64,000 nt of DNA, from the NCBI GenBank assembly GCA_964633145.1, contig CAZWFE010000010.1, positions 1-64,000 of the forward strand, read 5' to 3'. Below the pieces are notes generated by a model. The model did not search any database and was not told the DNA's origin. It worked only from the letters and a program-made list of their open reading frames with translations. Shown here piece by piece: positions 36,531 to 45,521 of the stretch (positions are counted from its first letter, which is position 1; each line of letters starts with the position of its first letter). The translations under genes were made by a program, and so were the position numbers. This DNA comes from CAJXSD01 sp964633145 (GTDB lineage Bacteria > Pseudomonadota > Alphaproteobacteria > Rhodobacterales > Rhodobacteraceae).

Positions 36531-37125
36531 TCCAGTCATAATCGCATTTGATACATCGGCCGCGCATTGCGCGGCCTGTGTGCTTGTGGGGGATCGCATT
36601 GGCGCAAATATTGTGAAACCAATGGCCCGTGGACAGGCAGAAACGATCCCATCCCTGCTAGACGATGTTTTGAAACAATCCGGCCAATCATGGAACACGG
36701 TCACAGCGATCGCCGTTGGGACCGGACCGGGCAATTTCACCGGAATCCGCATTTCTGTGTCACTGGCGCGCGGGCTATCACTTGCACGAAATATTCCTGC
36801 GATTGGGGTCACCCAGTTCGATGCAACATGGCTAAATGAACGCCAGAATGCGGTGGCAACTGTGCCCGCCCCGCGGGATCAGATATATTACGCCATGCGT
36901 AACAGCGGTATTGCCAGTGCGACACTGGGCCCACAATCGGACGCTGATGCACTTGGCCTGCCTGTCTTGCCACAGCTCGACACCACAACATTGGTCGAAC
37001 GCATTGCGCTGGTCGCACATCAGCGCCTAGCGCAGACCGACAGACATGACAAACCGATCCCGTTTTATATCAAGCCTGCGGATGCCGCCCCGTCCAAGGA
37101 TACCGCGCCACAGCGTTTGACATGA
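36520..37125 (+). CDS. tsaB: tRNA threonylcarbamoyladenosine biosynthesis protein TsaB
   Basis: 201 residues. Partner of TsaD in making t6A37 of ANN-decoding tRNAs. The ASKHA start IIAFDTSAAHCAACVL and GTGPGNFTGIRISVSLARGL near residue 67 are diagnostic. No ATG is present; the TTG at 36520 with GAGG upstream is the best start and lies inside nfuA. It overlaps rimI by ATGA. Confidence 0.94.
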   Translation: MNCDPVIIAFDTSAAHCAACVLVGDRIGANIVKPMARGQAETIPSLLDDVLKQSGQSWNTVTAIAVGTGPGNFTGIRISVSLARGLSLARNIPAIGVTQFDATWLNERQNAVATVPAPRDQIYYAMRNSGIASATLGPQSDADALGLPVLPQLDTTTLVERIALVAHQRLAQTDRHDKPIPFYIKPADAAPSKDTAPQRLT

Positions 37126-37553
37126 CCCCGCAACAAATGGCCGATCTGCATGCGGCATCAGGACCTGATCAACGACCTTGGACCGCGGACGAATACGCCA
37201 AGGCACTGACCGATCCAAATTGCGTCGTTTCAGCAAATTCAAATGGCTTTGCCATTGGCACTGCGATCATGGACCAAGCTGAATTACATATGATCATCGT
37301 CGACCACAAAATCCGTCGATCAGGCCAGGGCCAAATCCTGATACAAGCGTTCGAACATGCCTGCCGATTGCGTGGCGCAACCAACATTATCCTAGAAGTC
37401 AGTATCGCAAATAGTCCGGCCAAAATGTTTTACGCCACGAATGGATACACACAGGTTGGGGTGCGCAAACAGTATTATAAAACCCGCAGTGGTGGTGTCA
37501 CAGATGCACTTGTATTGGCGAAATCTTTGGAAACAAACGATTTGCCTGGCTGA
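37122..37553 (+). CDS. rimI: RimI-like ribosomal protein S18 alanine N-acetyltransferase (GNAT)
   Basis: 143 residues with the GNAT core: IIVDHKIRRSGQGQILIQAFE (acetyl-CoA loop R-x-x-G-x-G) near residues 58-78 and EVSIANSPAKMFYATNGYTQVG near 90-110. tsaB-rimI pairing is common and supports RimI, though other peptide or small-molecule substrates cannot be excluded. ATGA overlap with tsaB. Confidence 0.88.
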   Translation: MTPQQMADLHAASGPDQRPWTADEYAKALTDPNCVVSANSNGFAIGTAIMDQAELHMIIVDHKIRRSGQGQILIQAFEHACRLRGATNIILEVSIANSPAKMFYATNGYTQVGVRKQYYKTRSGGVTDALVLAKSLETNDLPG

Positions 37554-37631
37554 CTTTACGTTAACTTGGAAAAACTGGTTGACCATTCCGGCATATCACG
37601 GCCTTATTAGTCCATCCAAAACAAATGGAAC

Positions 37632-37644
37632 CAGACTGAGTCTG
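37632..37644. promoter_or_regulatory. Short perfect dyad before the BMP transporter operon
   Basis: CAGACT-G-AGTCTG, a perfect 6-1-6 inverted repeat, 19 bases upstream of the first possible start and just before the ribosome site GGGAGAG. Could be a repressor site or an mRNA hairpin. Confidence 0.3.
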
Positions 37645-37663
37645 TAATCTGTGGGAGAGAACC

Positions 37664-38653
37664 ATGACATTTATGAAAAAAATTCTGGGCGCGACAACTG
37701 CTTTGGTTGTTGGCGCTGGCGCAGCATTTGCTGAACCTGCGTTGATTTTCGATTTGGGCGGCAAGTTCGACAAATCATTCAACGAAATGGCGTTCACTGG
37801 CGCACAACGCTGGGCCGAAGAAACCGGCAATTCATTCCGCGAAATCGAACTGCAATCCGAAGCACAGCGCGAACAAGCTCTGCGCCGTTTTGCAGAAGCG
37901 GGTGCAAACCCAATCGTGATGGCAGGCTTTGCCTTTGCATCGGCGTTGGAAACAGTTGCAGATGAATACCCCGACACAAAATTCACAATCATTGACATGG
38001 TTGTCGATAAACCAAACGTACGTTCCGTTGTGTTCAACGAACACGAAGGATCCTACCTGGTCGGTATGATGGCTGCCCAAGCATCGAAATCCGGCACCGT
38101 TGGGTTCATCGGTGGTATGGATATTCCGCTGATCCGTAAATTCGCATGCGGCTATGTCCAAGGCGCCAAAGCGGTCAACCCAGACGCAACCGTGATCCAA
38201 AACATGACCGGCACAACACCTGCTGCATGGAATGACCCCGTAAAAGGTTCTGAATTGACCAAAGCCCAAATCGCCCAAGGCGCAGACGTTGTATACGCAG
38301 CAGCAGGCGGTACAGGTGTTGGCGTTCTGCAAACCGCCGCAGACGAAGGCATCTTGTCCATCGGTGTGGACAGCAACCAAAACTATATGCACCCTGGCAA
38401 AGTTTTGACATCCATGATGAAACGCGTGGACAACGCCGTTTATGATGCCTTTACCCAAGGTGAAAATCTGGAAACCGGTTTCAATGTGATGGGTCTGTCC
38501 AACGGTGGTGTCGGCTATGCATTGGATGACAACAACGCCGCATTGGTCAGCGCCGATATGCAGGCCGCAGTTGACGCAGCAGCAGCAGCGATTGGATCGG
38601 GCGCACTGTCTGTCCACGATTACATGTCAGACAACAGCTGCCCAGTCGAATAA
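37664..38653 (+). CDS. BMP family ABC transporter substrate-binding protein
   Basis: 329 residues with a signal peptide (KILGATTALVVGAGAAFA). The mature part begins PALIFDLGGKFDKSFNEMAF, the BmpA/PnrA lipoprotein-like fold that binds purine nucleosides. Unlike PnrA lipoproteins there is no lipobox Cys, so it should be a soluble periplasmic protein. GGGAGAG precedes the ATG; a second ATG lies 9 bases later. First gene of a complete importer operon (ATPase and two permeases follow). Confidence 0.94.
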   Translation: MTFMKKILGATTALVVGAGAAFAEPALIFDLGGKFDKSFNEMAFTGAQRWAEETGNSFREIELQSEAQREQALRRFAEAGANPIVMAGFAFASALETVADEYPDTKFTIIDMVVDKPNVRSVVFNEHEGSYLVGMMAAQASKSGTVGFIGGMDIPLIRKFACGYVQGAKAVNPDATVIQNMTGTTPAAWNDPVKGSELTKAQIAQGADVVYAAAGGTGVGVLQTAADEGILSIGVDSNQNYMHPGKVLTSMMKRVDNAVYDAFTQGENLETGFNVMGLSNGGVGYALDDNNAALVSADMQAAVDAAAAAIGSGALSVHDYMSDNSCPVE

Positions 38654-38658
38654 ATCAG

Positions 38659-40221
38659 ATGACATCGGTGCAATCACAGGGGCGGCAGGAAACTGGCGCC
38701 CCAGCCATTGAGCTGGTTGGTATTTCAAAAGCCTTTGGCCCTGTTCAAGCAAACAAAGATATTTCCATCCGCGTGATGCCCGGGACAATCCATGGTATCA
38801 TTGGCGAAAATGGCGCGGGCAAATCAACCCTGATGTCCATTCTATATGGATTTTACAAAGCCGACGCAGGCGAAATTTTCATTCACGGGAAACGCACGCA
38901 AATCCCCGACAGCCAAGCCGCCATCGCAGCCGGAATCGGCATGGTGTTTCAGCATTTCAAACTGGTCCAGAATTTTAGCGTGCTTGAAAACATTATTCTT
39001 GGCGCCGAGGATGGGGCTTTATTGCGCCCGTCTCTGGCCAAAGCCAGAAAAACCTTGGCAGAACTGGCCCAAGAATATGAATTGGACGTTGATCCAGACG
39101 CATTGATCCAGGATCTGTCAGTGGGCCATCAACAACGCGTGGAAATCCTAAAGGCGCTGTATCGACAAGCCGATATTTTGATTTTGGATGAACCCACAGG
39201 CGTTTTGACCCCATCCGAGGCAGATCAGCTGTTCCGGATCCTGGGCCGCCTGCGTGAAGAGGGCAAAACGATCATCCTGATCACACACAAATTACGCGAA
39301 ATCATGGACATCACGGATACGGTTTCTGTGATGCGCCGCGGTCAGATGACCGCAACAGTGCAAACATCACAGACCAATCCCCAAAACCTTGCTGAATTGA
39401 TGGTTGGCCGCAAAGTGTTGCTGCAAGTCGATAAAAAACCCGCCCAGCCCGGCGCCCCAATTTTAGAGGTTGAAAACCTACACGTTTGGGACGACGCCGG
39501 TGTTGAACGGCTAAAGGGTATATCCCTATCGCTGCGCGCTGGCGAAGTGTTGGGCATTGCGGGTGTTGCTGGAAATGGCCAATCCGAATTGCTTGAGGTT
39601 TTGGGCGGCTATATGCCTGCGACGGGAACCTTGCGCATGCGGGACCACGAATTACCACTGTCGGGCCCCAACAGCGATGGAAAATCACGCCGCGATAGTG
39701 GAATTGCACATGTACCCGAGGACCGACAAACCGAAGGCTTGGTAATGGATTTCATGGCGTGGGAAAACGTCGCCTTTGGGTATCATCGCAAGGAACGCTA
39801 TCAGTCCGGTATTTTCATGAACAACAGCGCAATTTACGCTGATGCCGCTGACAAAATGGAACGCTTTGACGTGCGCCCGCCAAACCCGAAATTGTCAGCC
39901 AAGAATTTCTCGGGTGGGAACCAACAAAAAATCGTCGTCGCCCGCGAAATCGAGGCCGAGCCAGATGTTTTGCTTATCGGTCAACCCACGCGCGGCGTCG
40001 ATATTGGGGCCATCGAATTTATACATAAAAAAATCATCGAACTGCGTGACCAAGGCAAAGCAATTTTGTTGGTGTCCGTTGAATTGGATGAAATCATATC
40101 TTTGTCAGACCGGATCACTGTCATGTTTGATGGCCAGATTATGGGTGAACGTCTGCCGGATCAAACAGATGAAAAAGAATTGGGTTTGATGATGGCCGGT
40201 ATCGCAGAGGGAATGAGATAA
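38659..40221 (+). CDS. ABC transporter ATP-binding protein, two fused nucleotide-binding domains (nucleoside type)
   Basis: 520 residues. NBD1 has Walker A GENGAGKSTLM near residue 52 and signature DLSVGHQQRVEIL near 153; NBD2 has Walker A-like GVAGNGQSELL near residue 302 (a degenerate Gly-rich loop without Lys) and a signature FSGGNQQKIVVAREI near 415. This duplicated layout, with a degenerate second Walker A, is typical of sugar and nucleoside (YufO/NupA, RbsA-like) ATPases. Starts 5 bases after the binding-protein stop and overlaps the permease by one base (TAATG). Confidence 0.96.
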   Translation: MTSVQSQGRQETGAPAIELVGISKAFGPVQANKDISIRVMPGTIHGIIGENGAGKSTLMSILYGFYKADAGEIFIHGKRTQIPDSQAAIAAGIGMVFQHFKLVQNFSVLENIILGAEDGALLRPSLAKARKTLAELAQEYELDVDPDALIQDLSVGHQQRVEILKALYRQADILILDEPTGVLTPSEADQLFRILGRLREEGKTIILITHKLREIMDITDTVSVMRRGQMTATVQTSQTNPQNLAELMVGRKVLLQVDKKPAQPGAPILEVENLHVWDDAGVERLKGISLSLRAGEVLGIAGVAGNGQSELLEVLGGYMPATGTLRMRDHELPLSGPNSDGKSRRDSGIAHVPEDRQTEGLVMDFMAWENVAFGYHRKERYQSGIFMNNSAIYADAADKMERFDVRPPNPKLSAKNFSGGNQQKIVVAREIEAEPDVLLIGQPTRGVDIGAIEFIHKKIIELRDQGKAILLVSVELDEIISLSDRITVMFDGQIMGERLPDQTDEKELGLMMAGIAEGMR

Positions 40222-41470
40222 TGCAAAAAATGCCAGCTTGGGCAGATATTGTTCTGATCCCGCTAATTTCCCTGTTTCTTGCAGCCGTCATTTCTGGATT
40301 GGTGATCATAGGCATTGGTGAGGATCCAGTTGCAGCCGTAAAAATGATGGTCACAGGGGCCGTTGGGTCCACCTATGGCTGGGGCTATACCCTGTATTAC
40401 GCAACGAATTTTATGTTTACCGGTCTTGCGGTTGCGGTTGCATTCCATGCGCGCATGTTCAACATCGGCGGCGAAGGGCAAGCCATGCTGGGCGGGCTGG
40501 GTGTGGCATTGGTCGCACTTTATATTCCTTGGCCACATTGGACCCTAGCCATTATTGGTTGTTCGGTCGGGGCGGCATTGCTGGGGGCAGCCTGGGCCTA
40601 TATCCCTGCAATATTGCAAGCCAAGCGTGGCAGCCACATTGTGATTACCACAATTATGTTTAACTTTATTGCGGCGGCGCTGTTGAACTATTTGCTTGTG
40701 AATATCTTGCGGCCACCGACATCTATGGACCCTGCTACCGCCAGCTTTCCAATGGCCACACATTTGCCCACGCTGCATGATCTGTTGACACCGCTTGGGA
40801 TTAAGTTTTCCAAAGCTGCACCTGCAAATGTAAGTTTGGTTCTAGCCCTTTTGGCTGCGTTTTTTGTTTGGGTGCTGATTTGGCGCACAAAGCTAGGCTA
40901 TGAAATCCGCGCATTNNNNNNNNNNNNNNNNNNNNNNNNNNNNNNNNNNNNNNNNNNNNNNNNNNNNNNNNNNNNNNNNNNNNNNNNNNNNNNNNNNNNN
41001 NNNNNNNNNNNNNNNTTTTTGTTTGGGTGCTGATTTGGCGCACAAAGCTAGGCTATGAAATCCGCGCATTCGGTCAATCTGAATCCGCGGCCAAATATGC
41101 AGGCATCAACCCAGTCAAAATAACCGTTATTGCCATGCTGATTTCCGGCGCGCTTGCGGGAATGATGGCCATCAACACAACGATGGGCGAAAGCGAACGG
41201 TTGATTTTGAACATGACCGAGGGCGCTGGGTTTATCGGCATCGCAGTGGCACTGATGGGGCGCAGCCATCCGTTCGGCGTGGTTTTGGCATCAATCTTGT
41301 TCGGATTTTTGTACCAAGGCGGCGCAGAATTGGCGTTGTGGACATCCATCCCACGCGAATTGATCGTTGTGATCCAAGCCTTGGTGATTTTATTTACGGG
41401 TGCGCTGGACAACATGGTGCGCGCGCCTTTGGAAAAAATCTTTGTCAAACTGAACCGGAACAAGGGGTAA
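40221..41470 (+). CDS. ABC transporter permease (nucleoside type, YufP-like), interrupted only by an artefactual gap
   Basis: As written it is split by 100 N and appears out of frame, but 55 identical bases flank the gap. Merging them gives an unbroken 364-residue protein with about ten membrane helices. The join reads FFVWVLIWRTKLGYEIRAFG, and the C-terminal half has GYEIRAFG-like coupling region and AINTTMGESERLIL-type periplasmic segment. It belongs to the BPD_transp_2 (RbsC-like) permeases of nucleoside importers. The second permease follows 4 bases later. Confidence 0.92.
40861..40915. repeat. Left copy of 55-base contig-end overlap
   Basis: Identical to 41016-41070 across a 100-N gap; the same length as the overlap at the first gap. 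Assembly artefact. Confidence 0.93.
40916..41015. other. Scaffold gap of 100 N inside the ABC permease gene
   Basis: Exactly 100 N. The flanks overlap by 55 identical bases, and merging them restores the reading frame, so nothing is missing. Confidence 0.95.
41016..41070. repeat. Right copy of 55-base contig-end overlap
   Basis: Identical to 40861-40915; see that entry. Confidence 0.93.
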
Positions 41471-41474
41471 AGCC

Positions 41475-42446
41475 ATGCAATTTTTTATCGACTTGTTAAC
41501 CGTATCAGATTCGACATTGCGTTTGGCCACGCCATTGTTGTTGGCCTGTCTTGCGGGGCTGTTTTCAGAACGCGCAGGTATTTTCGACATCGGCCTAGAG
41601 GGCAAAATGCTGGCAGCTGCGTTTTTTTCGGCAGCTGTTGCCTTTGCATCAGGTTCGGTGTTCTTGGGATTATTGGCAGGGATCGCTGCATCACTGGCGT
41701 TGTCAATCCTGCATGGACTGGCGTCCATCACCTTTCGCGGCAACCAATTGATTTCCGGTGTTGCGATCAATTTCTTGGCAGCCGGCATGACCGTATTGGT
41801 GGCGCAAAGTTGGTTCCAACAAGGCGGCAGAACACCATCGTTGTTTGGGGGCGCACGGTTTGAATCACTGGATCTGCCCTTTGCCTCTGCGCTAGAGGGG
41901 GTGCCGTTTTTCGGACCAATCTATGCTGAATTGATTTCAGGCCATTCCATTTTGGTTTATCTGGCGCTGGCATGCGTGCCTGCGTCATGGTGGGTTCTGT
42001 ATCGCACACGCTTTGGCTTGCGTCTGCGCGCCGTGGGCGAGGCACCCGAGGCAGTCGACACCGCAGGCATATCCGTGATCGGATTGCGTTACAGCGCAGT
42101 GATGATCTGTGGTGTGCTCTGCGGCATTGCAGGGGCCTATATGGCGACCGCGTTGCAGGCTGGTTTCGTCAAGGATATGACCGCAGGGCGCGGATATATC
42201 GCACTGGCGGCGCTCATTTTTGCCAAATGGCGCCCGTGGTATGCCCTGTATTCGTGTTTACTGTTTGGATTTTTACAGGCCTTGGCACTGCGCCCAGATT
42301 TAATCGAAAAATACGCGGGCTTTAAGGTCCAAGTACAACTGCTTGATGCGCTACCTTATGTGTTGACTGTGGTCATCTTGGCCGGCTTTGTTGGCAAAGC
42401 CATCCCCCCACGCGCAGGGGGCGAACCATATGTCAAGGAACGCTAG
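41475..42446 (+). CDS. ABC transporter permease (nucleoside type, YufQ-like)
   Basis: 323 residues with about nine membrane helices. Family blocks FSERAGIFDIGLEGKMLAAA near residue 30, GNQLISGVAINFLAAGMT near 85, and GLRLRAVGEAPEAVDTAGI near 180 match the second permease of BmpA-type nucleoside importers. It completes the operon of binding protein, ATPase and two permeases. Confidence 0.95.
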   Translation: MQFFIDLLTVSDSTLRLATPLLLACLAGLFSERAGIFDIGLEGKMLAAAFFSAAVAFASGSVFLGLLAGIAASLALSILHGLASITFRGNQLISGVAINFLAAGMTVLVAQSWFQQGGRTPSLFGGARFESLDLPFASALEGVPFFGPIYAELISGHSILVYLALACVPASWWVLYRTRFGLRLRAVGEAPEAVDTAGISVIGLRYSAVMICGVLCGIAGAYMATALQAGFVKDMTAGRGYIALAALIFAKWRPWYALYSCLLFGFLQALALRPDLIEKYAGFKVQVQLLDALPYVLTVVILAGFVGKAIPPRAGGEPYVKER

Positions 42447-42500
42447 ACGAATACCATACACCTTGCTTGCAATTTAAGCCCAGACTGCGATAATCAAATA

Positions 42501-43421
42501 ATGCAATTTTACTTACCCATAGCAGAAGTATCGGTGAACATATTCCTGGTCCTTGGCCTGGGTGGGGTCGTGGGCATTTTATCCGGGATGTTTGGTGTTG
42601 GTGGTGGGTTTTTATTGACCCCACTTTTGTTTTTCATCGGTATCCCACCCGCAGTCGCCGTTGCGACACAATCCACCCAGATCGTGGCGTCATCAATATC
42701 AGGCGTGTTGGCCCACCTGCAACGAAAAACCGTGGATTTCAAAATGGGATCCATATTGGTGATTGGCGGATTGATTGGTGCTGCGTTTGGCGTGATCTTG
42801 TTCAATTATCTGAAATCACTGGGCCAAGTCGATCTGCTGGTGCGATTGTGCTATGTCGTGTTTTTGGGTGTGATTGGTGGATTAATGTTCATCGAAAGCC
42901 TGCGTGCGATACGCCGTCAGAAAAACGGCCATACCCCCGCAGTGCGCCGCAAACGTGGGCTGGTTGAAACATTGCCATTGAAAATGCGGTTTCGGACATC
43001 TGGCCTTTATATTTCGGTTATTCCGCCGTTGCTCGTGGGATTATGCGTTGGTGTTTTATCCGCAATCATGGGCGTTGGCGGCGGGTTCATTATGATCCCT
43101 GCAATGATATATTTGCTGCATATGCCAACCAAAGTGGTTGTTGGAACATCACTGTATCAAATTATTTTTGTGACCGCGTTCACAACGGTTTTGCATTCAG
43201 TGACCAGTCAAACAGTTGATGTTGTGTTGGCGGTATTGCTGTTGTTGGGCGCGGTGATCGGTGCACAAATTGGCACCCAAATCGGCGCAAAGTTGAAAGC
43301 AGAGCAGTTGCGCATATTGTTGGCCACGATGGTTTTGCTGGTCTGTTTCAAAATTGCGCTTGAATTGCTGATTGAACCGGCAGAACTGTATTCGATCAGC
43401 CGCGTGGCGATCTTGCCATGA
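42501..43421 (+). CDS. TauE/SafE family sulfite/organosulfonate exporter-like permease
   Basis: 306 residues with about eight membrane helices in two repeats, each marked by a glycine-rich segment: GVVGILSGMFGVGGGFLLTP near residue 20 and GVLSAIMGVGGGFIMIP near 190. The family is linked to export of sulfite, sulfoacetate or similar anions, but the substrate is unknown here. Its stop overlaps the TIGR02186 gene by ATGA, a recurring alphaproteobacterial pair. Confidence 0.93.
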   Translation: MQFYLPIAEVSVNIFLVLGLGGVVGILSGMFGVGGGFLLTPLLFFIGIPPAVAVATQSTQIVASSISGVLAHLQRKTVDFKMGSILVIGGLIGAAFGVILFNYLKSLGQVDLLVRLCYVVFLGVIGGLMFIESLRAIRRQKNGHTPAVRRKRGLVETLPLKMRFRTSGLYISVIPPLLVGLCVGVLSAIMGVGGGFIMIPAMIYLLHMPTKVVVGTSLYQIIFVTAFTTVLHSVTSQTVDVVLAVLLLLGAVIGAQIGTQIGAKLKAEQLRILLATMVLLVCFKIALELLIEPAELYSISRVAILP

Positions 43422-44170
43422 TCCGACTGATTTTTATCCTGTCTTTGTTTGTTGCGACCGCCCTAAGGGCAGAGGACATCGTTTTAGGTATGAACCATGA
43501 CGAAGTCCAAATCACTGCCAATTTTGATGGATCAGAGATTTTGATATTTGGGGCAATCAAACGCGATGCCCCCCAGCCTGATGGGAAACTGGGCGTCATT
43601 GTGACAATCGTCGGCCCGAATGAACGCGTCAAAGTTCGCCGAAAAGAACGCAAGTTCGGAATATGGATGAACACCGACGAAATTGAAGTCGACGCTGCGC
43701 CCAGTTTTTACGCCGTTTCAACGTCGATGCCATGGCTGGACATTATTTCTGATACCGAGGATCTGCGCCATCGCATTTCAATCCCTCGTGCCATTCGTGC
43801 CGTGGACACCCGGGTCACAGATACCGAAGTATTCAATGATGCGTTAAAACGGATCCGTGAAACACAGGGCAAATTCGGTATCTACGAAAATGGCGTTTTA
43901 TTGGATCAAGACACATTATTCCAAACCCGCATCCCGATGCCGGCAAATTTAACCGCCGGCGATTATAAAACGAAAATTTATTTGACCCGCGATCGTGCTG
44001 TCGTATCAAGCTTTGAAACGACCATCGACGTTCGCAAAGTCGGGATGGAAGATTTCTTATACACGCTTGCCCACGAAAAACCGTTTTTATACGCGTTACT
44101 ATCGCTTGTCATAGCTGTCGTTGCGGGTTGGGGCGCATCTGCGTTTTTCCGCATACTGCGCACCCAGTAA
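43418..44170 (+). CDS. TIGR02186 family protein (signal peptide plus C-terminal membrane anchor)
   Basis: 250 residues. N-terminal signal peptide (LIFILSLFVATALRA), a periplasmic beta-rich domain starting VLGMNHDEVQITANFDGSE, and one C-terminal helix (FLYALLSLVIAVVAGWGASAFF). This is the alphaproteobacterial TIGR02186 pattern. It is co-translated with the TauE-like gene (ATGA), suggesting a partner of the exporter, but no function is established. Confidence 0.87.
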   Translation: MIRLIFILSLFVATALRAEDIVLGMNHDEVQITANFDGSEILIFGAIKRDAPQPDGKLGVIVTIVGPNERVKVRRKERKFGIWMNTDEIEVDAAPSFYAVSTSMPWLDIISDTEDLRHRISIPRAIRAVDTRVTDTEVFNDALKRIRETQGKFGIYENGVLLDQDTLFQTRIPMPANLTAGDYKTKIYLTRDRAVVSSFETTIDVRKVGMEDFLYTLAHEKPFLYALLSLVIAVVAGWGASAFFRILRTQ

Positions 44171-44181
44171 CACGGCCGCGT

Positions 44182-44946
44182 TTATCGTGGCGCCATGCGT
44201 ATGGCACCGTCTAGTCGAATTGTTTCACCATTTAGCATGTCATTTTCAAAAATATGACAGACCATCTTGGCATATTCTGCCGGTTTCCCCAAACGCGATG
44301 GGAACGGGACCTGTTGGCCCAGTGATGTTTGCACATCTTCGGGTAGCGATTCCAAAAGCGGTGTTAAAAATAACCCCGGCGCAATGGAAACAACCCGTAT
44401 ACCAGTTTGTGCAAGATCGCGCGCCATTGGTAATGTCATTCCGACAATGCCGCCTTTTGATGCGGCATAGGCAATTTGCCCGATTTGCCCATCATATGCC
44501 GCGACCGAGGCAGTGTTGACAATGACCCCCCGTGCCCCATCATCCGACAAAGCGTCATTGCGTGTCATCCACAATGCAGCTTGCGATGCGATATTGAATG
44601 TTCCAATCAAGTTCACTGAAATCACTTTGGAAAACAATTCTGGATCATGCGCCTGATCGCGTGACACAGTTTTGGCCGCAGGCCCAATACCGGCGCAGTT
44701 AACGGCAATATGCAACCCACCTGCCTGCGCAACACTGGCTACGGCTGTAGCAACCTGTTGGGGGTTTGTGACATCAACCTGAATAAAACTGGCACCTGTT
44801 TCGGCCACAACTTGCGCAGCAAGCTCTGCATTCATATCGAAAATTGTAACTTGTGCGCCCTGTGCACGCAAAGCACGTACTGTCGCGGCACCCAAGCCAG
44901 ACGCCCCACCTGTCACAATAGCAACTGTTTTTTCTGTGAACTGCAT
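44182..44946 (-). CDS. Short-chain dehydrogenase, 3-hydroxyacyl-CoA dehydrogenase type II-like (HSD10-like)
   Basis: 254 residues, classical SDR. The cofactor loop GGASGLGAAT is at residue 13, NCAG near 91, and the catalytic Ser-Tyr-Lys as NTASVAAYDGQIGQIAYAASK (Tyr/Lys near 165-169). The tail NGETIRLDGAIRMAPR and overall pattern fit the HSD10 group acting on short-chain and branched 3-hydroxyacyl-CoA, e.g. in isoleucine breakdown. Strong GGAGGT ribosome site. Nearby thioesterase, liuC-like and mvaB genes fit a branched-chain catabolic role. Confidence 0.9.
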   Translation of the reverse strand: MQFTEKTVAIVTGGASGLGAATVRALRAQGAQVTIFDMNAELAAQVVAETGASFIQVDVTNPQQVATAVASVAQAGGLHIAVNCAGIGPAAKTVSRDQAHDPELFSKVISVNLIGTFNIASQAALWMTRNDALSDDGARGVIVNTASVAAYDGQIGQIAYAASKGGIVGMTLPMARDLAQTGIRVVSIAPGLFLTPLLESLPEDVQTSLGQQVPFPSRLGKPAEYAKMVCHIFENDMLNGETIRLDGAIRMAPR

Positions 44947-45073
44947 TTTCCATACCTCCAGTTGGTTTTCGAAACCTTGATAGAAATTTAAGCGCAGTTC
45001 AAGACATGCGAATATTACCTAGCGTCATCAAATACCATTTGTCATTTTACCGACCTTGGGGAATGATGGATCC

Positions 45074-45505
45074 ATGACAGAAAACGCATTTGATCACAGA
45101 ACAGATTTTTTTGAATTCCAATCCCTTGATACCAGGTGGATGGACAATGATGCCTATGGCCATATGAATAATGTCGTTCATTATTCATTAATCGATACGG
45201 CTGTTACGAATTGGCAAAGGGAACGTGGTTTTTTTGATTTCACTGACGTGCAGTTTTTCGTTGTCGAAAGTGGATGCAAATATCTGCAACAGGCCGCCTA
45301 TCCAGACAAAATTCATCTTGGCCTATGCGTAACGCACATTGGGCGTACATCGTGGCGCTATGACATTGGTTTATTTAGAAACCAAGAGGCACGCGCATTT
45401 GCGTTGGGTTTTTTTGCACAAGTGCAGGTGGATGCCAATTCCCAGCGCCCCACCCCAATTGGTCCGCAGATTTTACAGCACTTACAATCCATTCAACGGA
45501 CTTAG
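45074..45505 (+). CDS. Acyl-CoA thioesterase, 4-hydroxybenzoyl-CoA thioesterase (YbgC/FadM-like) fold
   Basis: 143 residues, single hot-dog domain. The active-site block MDNDAYGHMNNVVHYSLIDT near residue 22 carries the D-x-x-x-HxN pattern. Hydrolyses acyl-CoA; chain preference unknown. ATG at 45074 has GGGGAA upstream. Divergent from the SDR gene. Confidence 0.88.
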   Translation: MTENAFDHRTDFFEFQSLDTRWMDNDAYGHMNNVVHYSLIDTAVTNWQRERGFFDFTDVQFFVVESGCKYLQQAAYPDKIHLGLCVTHIGRTSWRYDIGLFRNQEARAFALGFFAQVQVDANSQRPTPIGPQILQHLQSIQRT

Positions 45506-45521
45506 CTAAGGCGCGGCTGGA

